Shown here: positions 7,661 to 18,137 of the stretch, piece after piece | Position numbering within the stretch: the first letter of the stretch is position 1 | How the letters are laid out: each line of letters begins with the position of its first letter | Assembly: GCA_023954815.1 (NCBI GenBank) | Contig: JAGSHB010000016.1 | Coordinates: 1-55,607 of the forward strand | DNA length: 55,607 nt | Direction: 5' to 3' | Source of the DNA: Myxococcales bacterium | GTDB lineage: Bacteria > Myxococcota_A > UBA9042 | Position numbers and translations under genes: made by a program | Notes under the pieces: model-generated | What the model saw: only the letters and a program-made list of their open reading frames with translations | What the model was told of the DNA's origin: nothing | Database searches by the model: none

Positions 7661-9295
7661 TTAGTCGTAGACAGGCCGGCGCAGCGATGATTCGTGACGC
7701 CAGTTCAGGTCATCGGTGTCTGGATAATCAATGCTGTAGTGCAACCCCCGCGACTCCTGGCGCATCAGGGCGCTGCGTACGATGAGTTGGGCGACCGTGC
7801 ACAAATTCCGAAGCTCAATGAGGTCTGCGGACAGCAAATAGCGCCAATAGTCCTCGCGGAGTTCGCCGTAGAGCAGCTCTAGCCGCCGCTCTGCACGCTT
7901 GAGGCGACGGTTGCTCCGGACAATACCCACGTAATTGGACATCAGGTTTCGAATTTCGTCCCAACTGTGGTTCAGCAGCACACGTTCGTCAGGGCTGCGG
8001 GCATCACCAGCGTCCCACGACGGCAGATCCAGCTTTGGCAGCGGCGTGGCGTCGGCCAGGAGTTGCCGGGCTGTGTCCGCTGCCCTCACCGCATAGACGG
8101 CGCCCTCGAGCAGGGAGTTCGACGCGAGGCGATTGGCTCCATGCAGCCCAGTACAGGAGACCTCGCCGATCGCCAACAAGCCGCGAAGGTTGGTGCGGGC
8201 ATCCTGGTCGACCTGAACGCCTCCACACATGTAGTGCGCCCCTGGCACCACCGGAATGGGCGTGGTGCGCATGTCGATACCCACGCTCATGCAGCGGCCA
8301 TGAATCGTCGGAAAGTGGCTCTCCAGGAAGTCGGGCGCCAAATGGGTCATGTCGAGGAAAACAGATGCGTCACCCCGGGTCTTCAGTTCGCTATCGATGG
8401 CGCGCGCGACGATGTCACGAGGCGCCAGATCGCGGAGCTCGTGGTAGCGGGCCATGAACGCTTCGCCGTCACTGTTGCGGAGGATGCCACCCTCTCCGCG
8501 CAGCGCTTCTGAGATGAGGAAGTTGTTCTCGATCGGGTGAAAGAGCAGCGTCGGGTGAAATTGGAAGAACTCCATGTTCGCCACACGGGCACCGGCTCGG
8601 TAGGCCATCGCGACGCCGTCGCCTGTCGCAACTTTTGGGTTCGACGTGTAGACGTACGCGCGTCCCGCCCCGCCTGTTGCCAAACATACAACGGGCGCTG
8701 CTAGGGCTCGCACGCGTTCGGACTCGGTGTCGAGTACATAGACACCGAGCACGCGATCGTCGCGGTCGCCTGGGTGACCCGAACCGCGCCCTTTGGCCAG
8801 TCGTGCGCGAGTGATCAGATCGACGGCGTGATGATGCTCAAGCACCGTCACCTCGGGATGCTCTCGAATGCGCTGTGTGAGTGCGGTCTGGATTGCGAGC
8901 CCCGTCGCGTCGCGGGCGTGAGTGACCCGTCTGCGACTGTGACCGCCTTCCCGGGTGAGCTGCAGCGTGCCGTCCGGATCGCGGTCGAACTGCACGCCCT
9001 GGCCTAGCAGGCGTTTGACCGCCGTTGGTCCGGACTCCACCACCATACGCACGACATCCTCGCGACAGATACCGGCGCCGGCGGTCAGTGTGTCAGCGAA
9101 GTGGAGATCCAACGCGTCGTCTTCCCCTAGAACCGCTGAAAATCCGCCTTGTGCGAGGCGTGTGTTGGTGTCAGCGAGCGCTCGCTTCGTCACCAGGACC
9201 ACTTTGGCCGAGCCTGCTAGTTCAAGAGCGAGCGTGAGCCCGCCAATACCGCTTCCGATGATGATGACATCAAAGTTTTCTGTGGTGCTGGGCAT
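7661..9295 (-). CDS. nadB: L-aspartate oxidase
   Basis: 544 aa from the ATG at 9295. Oxidises L-aspartate to iminoaspartate, the first step of de novo NAD synthesis, using FAD. FAD-binding GSGIGG at 14-19; LAQGGFSAVLGEDD; the substrate/flavin segment EFFQFHPT; RGEGGILRNSDG; HYMCGGVQVD; and GLHGANRLASNSLLEGAVY. Together these separate NadB from succinate dehydrogenase and fumarate reductase flavoproteins. Cytoplasmic. The partner NadA is not in the window. A 320-bp divergent intergenic region separates it from the kinase gene. A weak sigma70-like promoter is proposed at 9358-9385. Confidence 0.95.
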   Translation of the reverse strand: MPSTTENFDVIIIGSGIGGLTLALELAGSAKVVLVTKRALADTNTRLAQGGFSAVLGEDDALDLHFADTLTAGAGICREDVVRMVVESGPTAVKRLLGQGVQFDRDPDGTLQLTREGGHSRRRVTHARDATGLAIQTALTQRIREHPEVTVLEHHHAVDLITRARLAKGRGSGHPGDRDDRVLGVYVLDTESERVRALAAPVVCLATGGAGRAYVYTSNPKVATGDGVAMAYRAGARVANMEFFQFHPTLLFHPIENNFLISEALRGEGGILRNSDGEAFMARYHELRDLAPRDIVARAIDSELKTRGDASVFLDMTHLAPDFLESHFPTIHGRCMSVGIDMRTTPIPVVPGAHYMCGGVQVDQDARTNLRGLLAIGEVSCTGLHGANRLASNSLLEGAVYAVRAADTARQLLADATPLPKLDLPSWDAGDARSPDERVLLNHSWDEIRNLMSNYVGIVRSNRRLKRAERRLELLYGELREDYWRYLLSADLIELRNLCTVAQLIVRSALMRQESRGLHYSIDYPDTDDLNWRHESSLRRPVYD

Positions 9296-9615
9296 GGCTA
9301 TCTCTGATGGCTGTGGCGCGCGTGGAGCCCCGAGGAATGAGCCCCGGAGCGGCAACATATTTAGCGTCCGACAGCAATCCTTCAAGCTCTCCGCTGCTCA
9401 GTCCCGGCTGGAGAATGAATAGCGTCAATATCACAGTAAGTTGCCCGATTATGTTCCCTTGAAACGAGCCCAAGACTCGTTGCGGAGGGTTTGGTGTCCG
9501 GGGCGGGCGGCGAGTCCGTCAGCGGCACAAATCCCCGTTATCGTCCGGGTCGGTTGTCCGATGTGGGGATCGCGCGCTAGCATGTCGCAGCACTAGAAAC
9601 GACAAGGAGAGGGCC
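9296..9615. other. Intergenic region between divergent nadB and kinase genes
   Basis: 320 bp with no convincing reading frame on either strand. It is more AT-rich around 9355-9460 than its surroundings, consistent with promoters firing in both directions. A Shine-Dalgarno-like AAGGAG (9604-9609) closes it and belongs to the kinase gene. No riboswitch or clear operator palindrome was seen. Confidence 0.5.
9358..9385 (-). promoter_or_regulatory. Possible sigma70-type promoter for nadB
   Basis: Read on the minus strand, TTGAAG (9385-9380) and TAAATA (9363-9358) are separated by 16 bases, and the nadB ATG lies about 60 bases downstream. Both boxes deviate from consensus and no start-site data exist, so this is only a candidate. 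Confidence 0.25.
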
Positions 9616-11619
9616 ATCATCGACTTCTCAGCCGACCCCGATCAGGAACTCGTCGGAAAGACGATTGGCGGGCGCTATGAATTGTACGCCCTGCTGGGCA
9701 AGGGCGGCTTTGGCGCCGTCTACTCGACACGCCATGTGCATACGGGCCAAGAGCTCGTCGTCAAGGTTCTACGGGCCAATATGGCGCATGATCCAGTGCA
9801 GTTGCGCCGCTTCCTCAACGAAGCCAAAGCCGCCTGCCAGTTGACGCATCCGCACACTGTTCGCGTGTTCGACTTTGGCCAGACGGACGAAAAACAGCTC
9901 TACATGGCGATGGAGCGGCTCCATGGCAAGGAGTTGGCCGATGTCCTCAAGGTCGATGCTCCCCTTGATCCGTTTCGCACCATTCACATCGCCATCGGTG
10001 TGCTCAAGAGCCTGTCGGAGGCCCACGCGGCGGGGCTGGTTCATCGCGATCTGAAGCCAGGCAACATTTTTTTGTGTGACGTTCACGGAGAATCTGACTT
10101 TGTGAAGCTCATCGATTTCGGTATCGCCAAGAGCTATGAAGACGACGCACAAGACCACGACCTGACGAAGACGGGCTTTGCCATCGGCACGCCCAAGTAC
10201 ATGAGCCCCGAGCAGGGCCGTGCTGAGCCGCTGGATGGCCGCTCCGACCTCTACAGCTTGGGCATCATCTTGTACGAGGCGCTCACCGGGTCTGTGCCTT
10301 TCACGGCGACATCGGCGATGAGCATGATCGTCAAGCACCTGCAGACACCACCCCCACCGATTTTGGAGCGCGTTTCGGGCAAAATGCCTGACGGGCTGGC
10401 TGAATTGGTCATGCGCAGCTTGGCAAAGGATCCCTTGGACCGCTTCTCGGATGCGGACGATATGCGGGCTGCATTAGAGTCGATCCTCGAAAGCGCGGGG
10501 CGACCAGTGGCGGAGCGTGGGCGAGCGGTGTCTGCCAAGTTTCGGGCGATCCCCGAGACGCCTCCCGGGATGGCTGGCCTGGAGGCGAGCCTCGACGCCG
10601 ATCCAGAGACGGCGGTCACCCCATCGCCAGCTAAAGCAGCAGGCCCAGCGGCGAAGGCCGCGGAAGCGGCGGGGGACTCGCTTCGCGATCAGGCAGCACA
10701 ACAGGCGCCGACGGTCGCCATCGATACGGGAAAACAGAAGAAGATCGCGGAGCCTCAAGCCGCTCCGGCAGCACCTCAAGCCTCCGTGGCGAAGCCGAAC
10801 GGTGGTGAAAAGACCGAAAAGTCAGACAAGAAAGCCCCCAAGCCGCCGGGAATTAATACGCGGTTGGTTGCCGGGGCTGCGCAGCCGTCTGTTGTGCCAT
10901 CGACGCCCTCACGCCCAAGCCGCAATCGCGCCGATCGGCCCACGCGTCGAGACAAGGGTGGCGGGGGGCGGCTCCTGGTAACGCTGATCGTGTTTGTCGC
11001 GATCGCGGGCGCCGCGCTGTGGTTTTGGGCAGAACGGCAGGGCAGCAAACCCGCCGATGTCTTGGCTGCAGCGGCCACGGAGATCGAGGCCCAAATCGGG
11101 ACCTCCGTTCGCGAACCTTTGGCCGCACGGACCGGTACGCGAGAACGCAAGAAACCGAGACTCAAGAAGGGCTCCGCGCTGCGAGAGGAGTCGGAGAAAT
11201 TCCACGCCAATCGGTTCAAAGGGGTCGGCAAGAAGCGGCAGCCGCTCAGCACAAAGGAAATCGACAAGGTTATGTCGCGAACCGACGGCGCGATGATGCG
11301 CTGCGTGCGCAAACACGGAGATCCGGGTGTGGCTGTCACGCGAATCAGCTTGGATATGGAGATCGCTGCCGATGGCCGGGTGTCCAGCGTCGAGGTCAAC
11401 GGCGATCTGAGCGAGGGACAGCTGGGCAAGTGCATCGTTGGGGTCGCGAAGCGGGTGCGCTTTCGTTCAGATATTCCGAGCAAGCAGTCCCTGACCGCGT
11501 TCGTTGGATTTCAGCCGACGAAGGGCCGCAGGACCGCCCCTGCGAAGCCGCGCAAGCGCAAGAAGAGAGCACCAAAGGCGCCGAAAGCGCCGGTCTACGA
11601 TGGCGACTCGGCCCTCTAG
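9616..11619 (+). CDS. Transmembrane Ser/Thr protein kinase with AgmX/PglI-like C-terminal domain
   Basis: About 667 aa. Kinase domain: glycine loop GKGGFG (28-33), Lys50, H143RDLKPGN, D167FG, GTPKYMSPEQ, DLYSLG. A long Ala/Pro/Lys linker follows, then one TM helix (about 453-473) and an exported domain (about 555-640) with two conserved-type Cys and a V.RISLDMEIAADGRV strand resembling the AgmX/PglI C-terminal family. The first standard start codon is TTG at 9682, but this would cut off IGGRYEL, the normal kinase start. The frame is open upstream, and AAGGAG at 9604-9609 sits 6 bases before ATC at 9616, so a non-canonical ATC start (9616 or 9619) is proposed. The signal sensed is unknown. Confidence 0.88.
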   Translation: MIDFSADPDQELVGKTIGGRYELYALLGKGGFGAVYSTRHVHTGQELVVKVLRANMAHDPVQLRRFLNEAKAACQLTHPHTVRVFDFGQTDEKQLYMAMERLHGKELADVLKVDAPLDPFRTIHIAIGVLKSLSEAHAAGLVHRDLKPGNIFLCDVHGESDFVKLIDFGIAKSYEDDAQDHDLTKTGFAIGTPKYMSPEQGRAEPLDGRSDLYSLGIILYEALTGSVPFTATSAMSMIVKHLQTPPPPILERVSGKMPDGLAELVMRSLAKDPLDRFSDADDMRAALESILESAGRPVAERGRAVSAKFRAIPETPPGMAGLEASLDADPETAVTPSPAKAAGPAAKAAEAAGDSLRDQAAQQAPTVAIDTGKQKKIAEPQAAPAAPQASVAKPNGGEKTEKSDKKAPKPPGINTRLVAGAAQPSVVPSTPSRPSRNRADRPTRRDKGGGGRLLVTLIVFVAIAGAALWFWAERQGSKPADVLAAAATEIEAQIGTSVREPLAARTGTRERKKPRLKKGSALREESEKFHANRFKGVGKKRQPLSTKEIDKVMSRTDGAMMRCVRKHGDPGVAVTRISLDMEIAADGRVSSVEVNGDLSEGQLGKCIVGVAKRVRFRSDIPSKQSLTAFVGFQPTKGRRTAPAKPRKRKKRAPKAPKAPVYDGDSAL

Positions 11620-11706
11620 CTGAGGCGGGTGGAGCCAATCGGGGACACCCATCGATTCTGGCGGCACGGGCTGGCGCGCATGCGCCTGACAATGGACGGA
11701 GGCGAG

Positions 11707-12495
11707 ATGGCTTGGAGAACTGCCCTAGTGACGGTCATCGCGACTCTCATCGCCGCCGCGACGCCGCTGCGGGCTGATGCCAGCATTCGGTCTCGCGCCA
11801 AGAAGATGAGCAACGAGGCAGCGCGACTGTTCGCCGAGAAGAAGTTTGTTCAGGCGGCTGAGCGCTTCGAACAAGCCTACGCGCTGGATTCGAAACGTCT
11901 GATTCGCCTGAGAAATGCTGGTCGAGCCTACGAAGAAGCGCGAGCGCATCAACAGGCGCTGCACTGCTTCCGGCGCTACGTGAAGCGCGTGAAATCAGTG
12001 AAACTACGCGAGGATGCCAAGACCCGGATCGCGCGGCTGGAAGCGCGAATTTCCGCCGCGGAACAAGCGAAGCTGGCACCGAAACCCAAACCCGCCGTTG
12101 TGCCGGTGGCGCGGCCGAAACTGGCTAAGAAGCCGCCGCCTCCGACGATCCAGCGCAAGCCAAGCGATAGGGTGCTACCGGTGTCGATTGGCATCGCTGG
12201 CGTTGGCGCGCTGGTCAGCGGGGGCACGTTGCTGTGGCTTGCCAGTGGTGCCAGCGGCGACATCGATAGAGCAGAAGCCAAGGGTGACTACGGCTATCCG
12301 GGTGGCGAGACTAAGCTCAAGGACGATCGCTCGCTGGTTGGGCTCAATCAGACGGTCGGCTGGGGGCTCGTTGGTGCCGGTCTTGTCGGCGCGGGTGTGT
12401 CAACGTGGTTGTTGCTGCGCGGAGAGACCCGCGTCGCGCTGTTGCCAGCCGGCCCAGGATCCGGGCCTGGGCTGACCGGCCTCGTTCGGTTCTAG
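11707..12495 (+). CDS. TPR-like protein with signal peptide and C-terminal membrane segments
   Basis: 262 aa from the ATG at 11707, preceded by GGAGG; a GTG at 11629 is in frame but adds an implausible N-terminus. Residues 1-25 look like a cleavable signal. Residues about 30-110 contain TPR-type helices (NEAARLFAEKKFVQAAERFEQAYAL, split here for reading as NEAARLF, AAERFEQAY, RNAGRAYEE, ALHCFRRY). A Pro/Lys linker is followed by two hydrophobic segments near 165-185 and 225-245. Such TPR plus two-TM proteins are common in Myxococcota and are usually uncharacterised. It lies 87 bp after the kinase gene and may be co-transcribed. Confidence 0.7.
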   Translation: MAWRTALVTVIATLIAAATPLRADASIRSRAKKMSNEAARLFAEKKFVQAAERFEQAYALDSKRLIRLRNAGRAYEEARAHQQALHCFRRYVKRVKSVKLREDAKTRIARLEARISAAEQAKLAPKPKPAVVPVARPKLAKKPPPPTIQRKPSDRVLPVSIGIAGVGALVSGGTLLWLASGASGDIDRAEAKGDYGYPGGETKLKDDRSLVGLNQTVGWGLVGAGLVGAGVSTWLLLRGETRVALLPAGPGSGPGLTGLVRF

Positions 12496-12529
12496 CGCAT
12501 CAATCTGAGACGCTACTTCATCAACGACG

Positions 12530-12565
12530 CGGGCGCTTCGATCGTGTGACAGATCGAAGCGCCCG
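12530..12565. terminator. Bidirectional hairpin terminator between convergent genes
   Basis: A perfect 14-bp stem (12530-12543 paired with 12552-12565) around an 8-base loop, core GGGCGCTTCGATC and its complement. It sits in the 97-bp gap between the TPR gene (+) and the Cys-rich lipoprotein gene (-), so it can serve both. No long T-run follows on either strand. Confidence 0.75.
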
Positions 12566-12592
12566 GTCATGGTTTCTACCTGAATATCCAGG

Positions 12593-13639
12593 CTAGAAGG
12601 CCGCTTTCGCCTCGGCGCAGCACTTGTCGAATGTGCAGGCGTCAGCCTTTTCCTGATCCTCATTGCCACAGGCGGGGGCGTTGTTCTGCTCGCACTTATT
12701 CAGCTTTTCGATGGCGGCGCTGCAGGTGCCGCTGACCTCGCAGGTGACGGGGCACTTGGCCTGGCATGCGAAGACTTCCATGGTGCACTTTTGCGGGCAG
12801 GAGAAGTCGACTCCGCAGCCCATCACGCACGCCTGCACCGCGCCGACACATTTCTGCCAGCAAGAGCTCAAGCACGGCACGTAGGGGCAGCAGTTGCGGG
12901 TACTGTTGGCGCCGCCGTCACATGGATTGGCGTCGCATGTCGCTGATTTGGGCTTGCCGAAAGCACCCATGTCGACCTTTTCGCCGCCGCCGCCGGTCTC
13001 TTTCGGCTTGCAGGTCAGGGCACCGGCGCCGCCGTAGTAGACGAGGTTGAAGGTGCCGTCGAGGGTCTGCGTCTTGGCGCCGACCGGCGCTTCGTTGTGC
13101 ACGACCACGCCGTTGAACTTACCAACAATGGCCACGCCCTGTTTCTCGGGGCAGGTGTCGATGTCGATGGTACCGGTGGACTTGCTGTTGAAGACGCCGC
13201 CGCCGGTGGCCAGGGTCACCCACGCTTTGCCGTTGGGTTCGCCGACCGGAATGCCCTTCTTCGGGAGCGGGTGTGCTTTCGTGTCGATGTAGACGGTGAG
13301 CACGGTGCCTTTGTCGTCTGTGATGAAGAGGTTCAGCATCTCGGCCGCGCTGCTCGCCCCAAGGATCTTCTTGTCGGCATCCCCTTTCGCTGCGGGTTTG
13401 CTGCTGCTGACGTCGGTCGATTTGCCGGAGTCATCTTTGGCTGCGACGGAGACCTTGTTGGTGGAATCGTCGCCGGTTTGTCCGCCGGTACCGGCCGTGC
13501 CGTCCGCGCCAGAAGACGCATCTGATGCGGTCGCATATCCGCCGTTGCCGCTGGCGTTGTTGCTGCCGCATGCCGTACTAAGGGCGAAGACCAGCACGGC
13601 GGAAAGTAGGGGGACACGCGAGACAAGTTTCGATCGCAT
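12593..13639 (-). CDS. Cysteine-rich lipoprotein of unknown function
   Basis: 348 aa from the ATG at 13639, with AGGAG upstream. A hydrophobic signal ends in lipobox STAC (Cys24), followed by a Gly/Ser/Thr/Asp-rich linker to about residue 90. The middle (about 95-215) looks like a beta-rich globular domain. The C-terminal third holds more than 20 cysteines in CxxxC, CC and CxxxxC spacings (for example NCCPYVPCLSSC, CPQKCTMEVFAC, CPVTCEVSGTC), implying disulfide bonds or metal binding after export. No family was recognised. The gene points away from the Pro/Ala-rich lipoprotein gene at 14046 across a 406-bp gap. Confidence 0.72.
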   Translation of the reverse strand: MRSKLVSRVPLLSAVLVFALSTACGSNNASGNGGYATASDASSGADGTAGTGGQTGDDSTNKVSVAAKDDSGKSTDVSSSKPAAKGDADKKILGASSAAEMLNLFITDDKGTVLTVYIDTKAHPLPKKGIPVGEPNGKAWVTLATGGGVFNSKSTGTIDIDTCPEKQGVAIVGKFNGVVVHNEAPVGAKTQTLDGTFNLVYYGGAGALTCKPKETGGGGEKVDMGAFGKPKSATCDANPCDGGANSTRNCCPYVPCLSSCWQKCVGAVQACVMGCGVDFSCPQKCTMEVFACQAKCPVTCEVSGTCSAAIEKLNKCEQNNAPACGNEDQEKADACTFDKCCAEAKAAF

Positions 13640-14045
13640 TTTGGAGTTCTCCTGTAGGTGACGTACGCGCAAGTGTGTACGCGAGATGGACGGGTTCTGT
13701 CGACTCGGCCATCTGTACGCATCAGAGCCCCAAAATACTCATCGACAGCGCTATTTTGTTGCTCGTCGCCGGCGTCTACGGCTGACGAGGAACGAACCGA
13801 CTCGTCTTGCCGCCGCTGTCGAAAGTTGGCTGGCAGGCTGAGAAACTCAGCTTTGAGTCGGATTGCAGCGTGCCGGTGCCGTCTGGATGTTGTCGTCGCC
13901 CACCGCCGGTTTACGATCTCGCTACGTGGCACCGGACTTCGGGCGCGAGATGTCAATCCATGTAGTATGCGGCCGCGAGCACAGACCTCCTGTCCAGCGC
14001 GCGCCACAACGAAATAGACGGATACTCAGAGCGAGGGAGACCTTC
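13640..14045. other. Divergent intergenic region between two lipoprotein genes
   Basis: 406 bp without a credible gene. GTACGCG occurs twice in close tandem near 13664-13684, just upstream of the minus-strand gene, and a related TGTACGCA lies near 13711. These could be regulator half-sites, but the evidence is weak. Promoters for both lipoproteins must lie here; none was convincing by eye. Confidence 0.4.
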
Positions 14046-15158
14046 ATGACGCAATGGACACAGAGCGAGCTGGCGATGACCGATTCTGGCCCTCGCCGCT
14101 CGATGCGCGCTGCCAACACCGGTATTGGTCGCCAGTTGCTGGTTCATGTGGTGGCCTGCGGCTTGGTTGTGGCTGGATGGGGCTGCGGTTCCAAGAAGAA
14201 GACGCCTCCGCCGAAACCGGCTGCCCCTCAGGTAGCCGCTCCGGCCAAAGCGAACGTTGCGGCGCCGAAAGCTGTCGCTCCGAAACCGGCTGCGGCTGAG
14301 CCGAAGCCCGCGGTGCTGCCGCCAAAGGCCACCGTGACCACGCGCGCGGACTCCGTTGCGCTGTTTTTCGGCGACAAGGGCAGTGACGAATTCAACCTGC
14401 CCACTGAAAAGCGCCCAGCTAGCGTTCGCGTCACGCCTGTCGACCGGCATGGCACGCCGATCACTTCCCTGAGCGATGTCGCTGGCTCGCCGCTGATGCT
14501 GATCGCTGCCCGCCGTGACCTGTCATGGGTTGAAGTGCGCGCACCGCCGAAATTGGCGCAACCCGAGCGTGCCACGCACACCTTCGACCTGACGTTCCCG
14601 CAGGCTGGCGCCCACATGCTGCTCTTTGCCTTTCAGCCGACCGGCGCCAAGCGCGTGGTGGTGCCGTCCTTCGTCAACGTGCAGGGCGACGCCAAGCCGG
14701 AAGACCACGCAGGCGGAGCGCAGAACACCTGGAAAGGCGCCAAAGGGCTGCGGGCTGAGCTGTTGAGCGAACCGCTCGTCGATGTGTGCAAGCCGACTCA
14801 GTTCGCGACGAAATGGACCCGCAAAGGCAAGCCAGTGACCCTCGGGGCGCTGACATCCGTGGCTGCGAGGCCGGCCAAGGGAAAGGCAGCAGCTGCCACA
14901 AAGGGCGACGGCGCCGAGGCCCCGCACATCTCCTACGTCATCCTTCGTCCGGGCCTGAAGAGCCCCCAGATTATCGCCCCGGGTCTGCCCGCAGCACGTC
15001 TGGGAAAGCTCCCCAAAGAGACGGCCGCTGGATTCGTGCCGGACAAGCCCGGTAGCGCGGCGATCCTCGCCGTCACCCGTATTGGCGGCAAGAGCGTCGT
15101 CGCGCGCTTCGATTTGGTCGTGGGCGGTAAAGTGCCGCTAGGCGGATGCCCGAAGTAG
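14046..15158 (+). CDS. Lipoprotein with Pro/Ala/Lys linker, unknown function
   Basis: 370 aa from the ATG at 14046 (SD-like GAGGGAG upstream). ATGs at 14076 and 14103 are possible; the last gives a more normal 28-residue signal before the lipobox ending WGC (Cys47 from 14046). After the Cys comes a Lys-then-Pro/Ala repeat linker of about 50 residues, a typical spacer for a surface lipoprotein. The remaining 250 residues alternate hydrophobic strands and turns (beta-sandwich-like), with two Cys, one near residue 250 and one third from the C-terminus. No family was recognised. Confidence 0.68.
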   Translation: MTQWTQSELAMTDSGPRRSMRAANTGIGRQLLVHVVACGLVVAGWGCGSKKKTPPPKPAAPQVAAPAKANVAAPKAVAPKPAAAEPKPAVLPPKATVTTRADSVALFFGDKGSDEFNLPTEKRPASVRVTPVDRHGTPITSLSDVAGSPLMLIAARRDLSWVEVRAPPKLAQPERATHTFDLTFPQAGAHMLLFAFQPTGAKRVVVPSFVNVQGDAKPEDHAGGAQNTWKGAKGLRAELLSEPLVDVCKPTQFATKWTRKGKPVTLGALTSVAARPAKGKAAAATKGDGAEAPHISYVILRPGLKSPQIIAPGLPAARLGKLPKETAAGFVPDKPGSAAILAVTRIGGKSVVARFDLVVGGKVPLGGCPK

Positions 15159-15227
15159 GCGACCAGGCACGCAGAGTCGTCGAGCCTGTTTCGCGCTTAT
15201 CCATTGAATTTGCGAGCTAATTTCCAG

Positions 15228-16157
15228 CTACAAGCTTGATGCGAACACCAACAGATGCTGATAGGGCAGGGTGGTGTCATCGCGGCGCACGAGCTTGTAC
15301 CCAGCCAGCTTCATCTCGGTGACGATGCGCTTCGGCGCGATCTTGTGCGCGTCCGGCGGGCCGACGGGCAACTTGCCCATCTTGAAATCGACGATCACCA
15401 CACGGCCATCCTTGTTCAGCTTGCGCTGCAGGCGAGCAAAGTAGTTCCGCCGTTCCGTGATGTGGTGGTACGTGTTGCTGACGAAGATGACATCCACCGG
15501 GCCAGGCAGCTTGGGTGATCGCGCCGTCGCCAGCACGCCGACCACATTTTCCTGTCGTACACGCCTAGCGCGCTTGACGACCCAATCGACCATGCTCTGC
15601 TCAATGTCGACAGCGTAGACGATGCCCATCCGCAGCCGTTTGGCAAAACGCATCGTGAAGTAGCCGGTACCCGCACCAATATCCGCCACGCGGGCATCGC
15701 GTTTGAGCTTCAGGCTATCGACGACGACGTCGCCCTTTTGCCACGCGTCCCGCTTCTTGGACTCGAACACCTTGGCCCAGCGCGCCGCATCGTTGAACCG
15801 GTGGTGAGCGGAGTGCACCTTGTAGCCCTTGCCGTGACCGCCATGCCCATGACCGCCATGCCCGTGATGCTTGTGGGCGTGCGGGCACTCCGTGTGCTTC
15901 TTGCGGTGCTTGTGACCTTTGTGGGCGTGCGGGCACTCGCCAGCGGCGGACGATTTTGCCGTCGCCGCTGGCTGTGAGCCGTACTCCTTCATCTGTTCGC
16001 GATGCTCGCTATGGCCGGGCGGCGGGCGAGACTCCCCTTTAGCGACGGGGGCCGCAGGCTTGTCATGGGTGGGCTGCGGTGGCGGCACCGTTTGCTGTGC
16101 ACCACATCCCGAACTCAGCAGCCCAACGACTGCCGCACACGCCACCCAACTTCGCAT
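15228..16157 (-). CDS. Predicted exported/lipid-anchored His-rich class I SAM methyltransferase
   Basis: 309 aa from the ATG at 16157 (a TTG one codon upstream is possible). A signal with lipobox SSGC (Cys18) is followed by a Pro/Lys spacer and a histidine-rich stretch at about 68-115 with repeated CPHAHK and HGHGGHG units, which probably binds metal. The rest is a class I methyltransferase: motif I VADIGAGTGYF, acidic end of beta-2 YAVDIEQSMV, motif IV-like VDVIFVSNTYHH and GRVVIVDFKMG. SAM is not normally available outside the cytoplasm, so either the signal is not used or the domain does something else. It lies 4 bp after thiC under the same TPP-riboswitch leader. Confidence 0.85.
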   Translation of the reverse strand: MRSWVACAAVVGLLSSGCGAQQTVPPPQPTHDKPAAPVAKGESRPPPGHSEHREQMKEYGSQPAATAKSSAAGECPHAHKGHKHRKKHTECPHAHKHHGHGGHGHGGHGKGYKVHSAHHRFNDAARWAKVFESKKRDAWQKGDVVVDSLKLKRDARVADIGAGTGYFTMRFAKRLRMGIVYAVDIEQSMVDWVVKRARRVRQENVVGVLATARSPKLPGPVDVIFVSNTYHHITERRNYFARLQRKLNKDGRVVIVDFKMGKLPVGPPDAHKIAPKRIVTEMKLAGYKLVRRDDTTLPYQHLLVFASSL

Positions 16158-16161
16158 CAAT

Positions 16162-17992
<1,831 letters not shown>

Positions 17993-18137
17993 CATTGTCA
18001 AACCTTGTGGTAGCGGGACTGCCATCGGTGTGCAAGCAGCGCACGCGATTCTCTTTCCATCGGGCGGGCATCAAGGGCAGGATGGCCCGCGTCACAGCAT
18101 CTCGCGCCGAAGTCTGTCGCGCGTCTGGAGCCCAACC

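Noticed and set aside
7441-7785. Plus-strand frame of 114 codons between cutA and nadB
   Set aside because: No ribosome site, no motif, and its 3' half is antisense to nadB.
9682-9684. Accepting TTG as the start of the first kinase
   Set aside because: It would remove IGGRYEL, and no ribosome site stands at the proper distance, whereas AAGGAG lies ideally in front of 9616.
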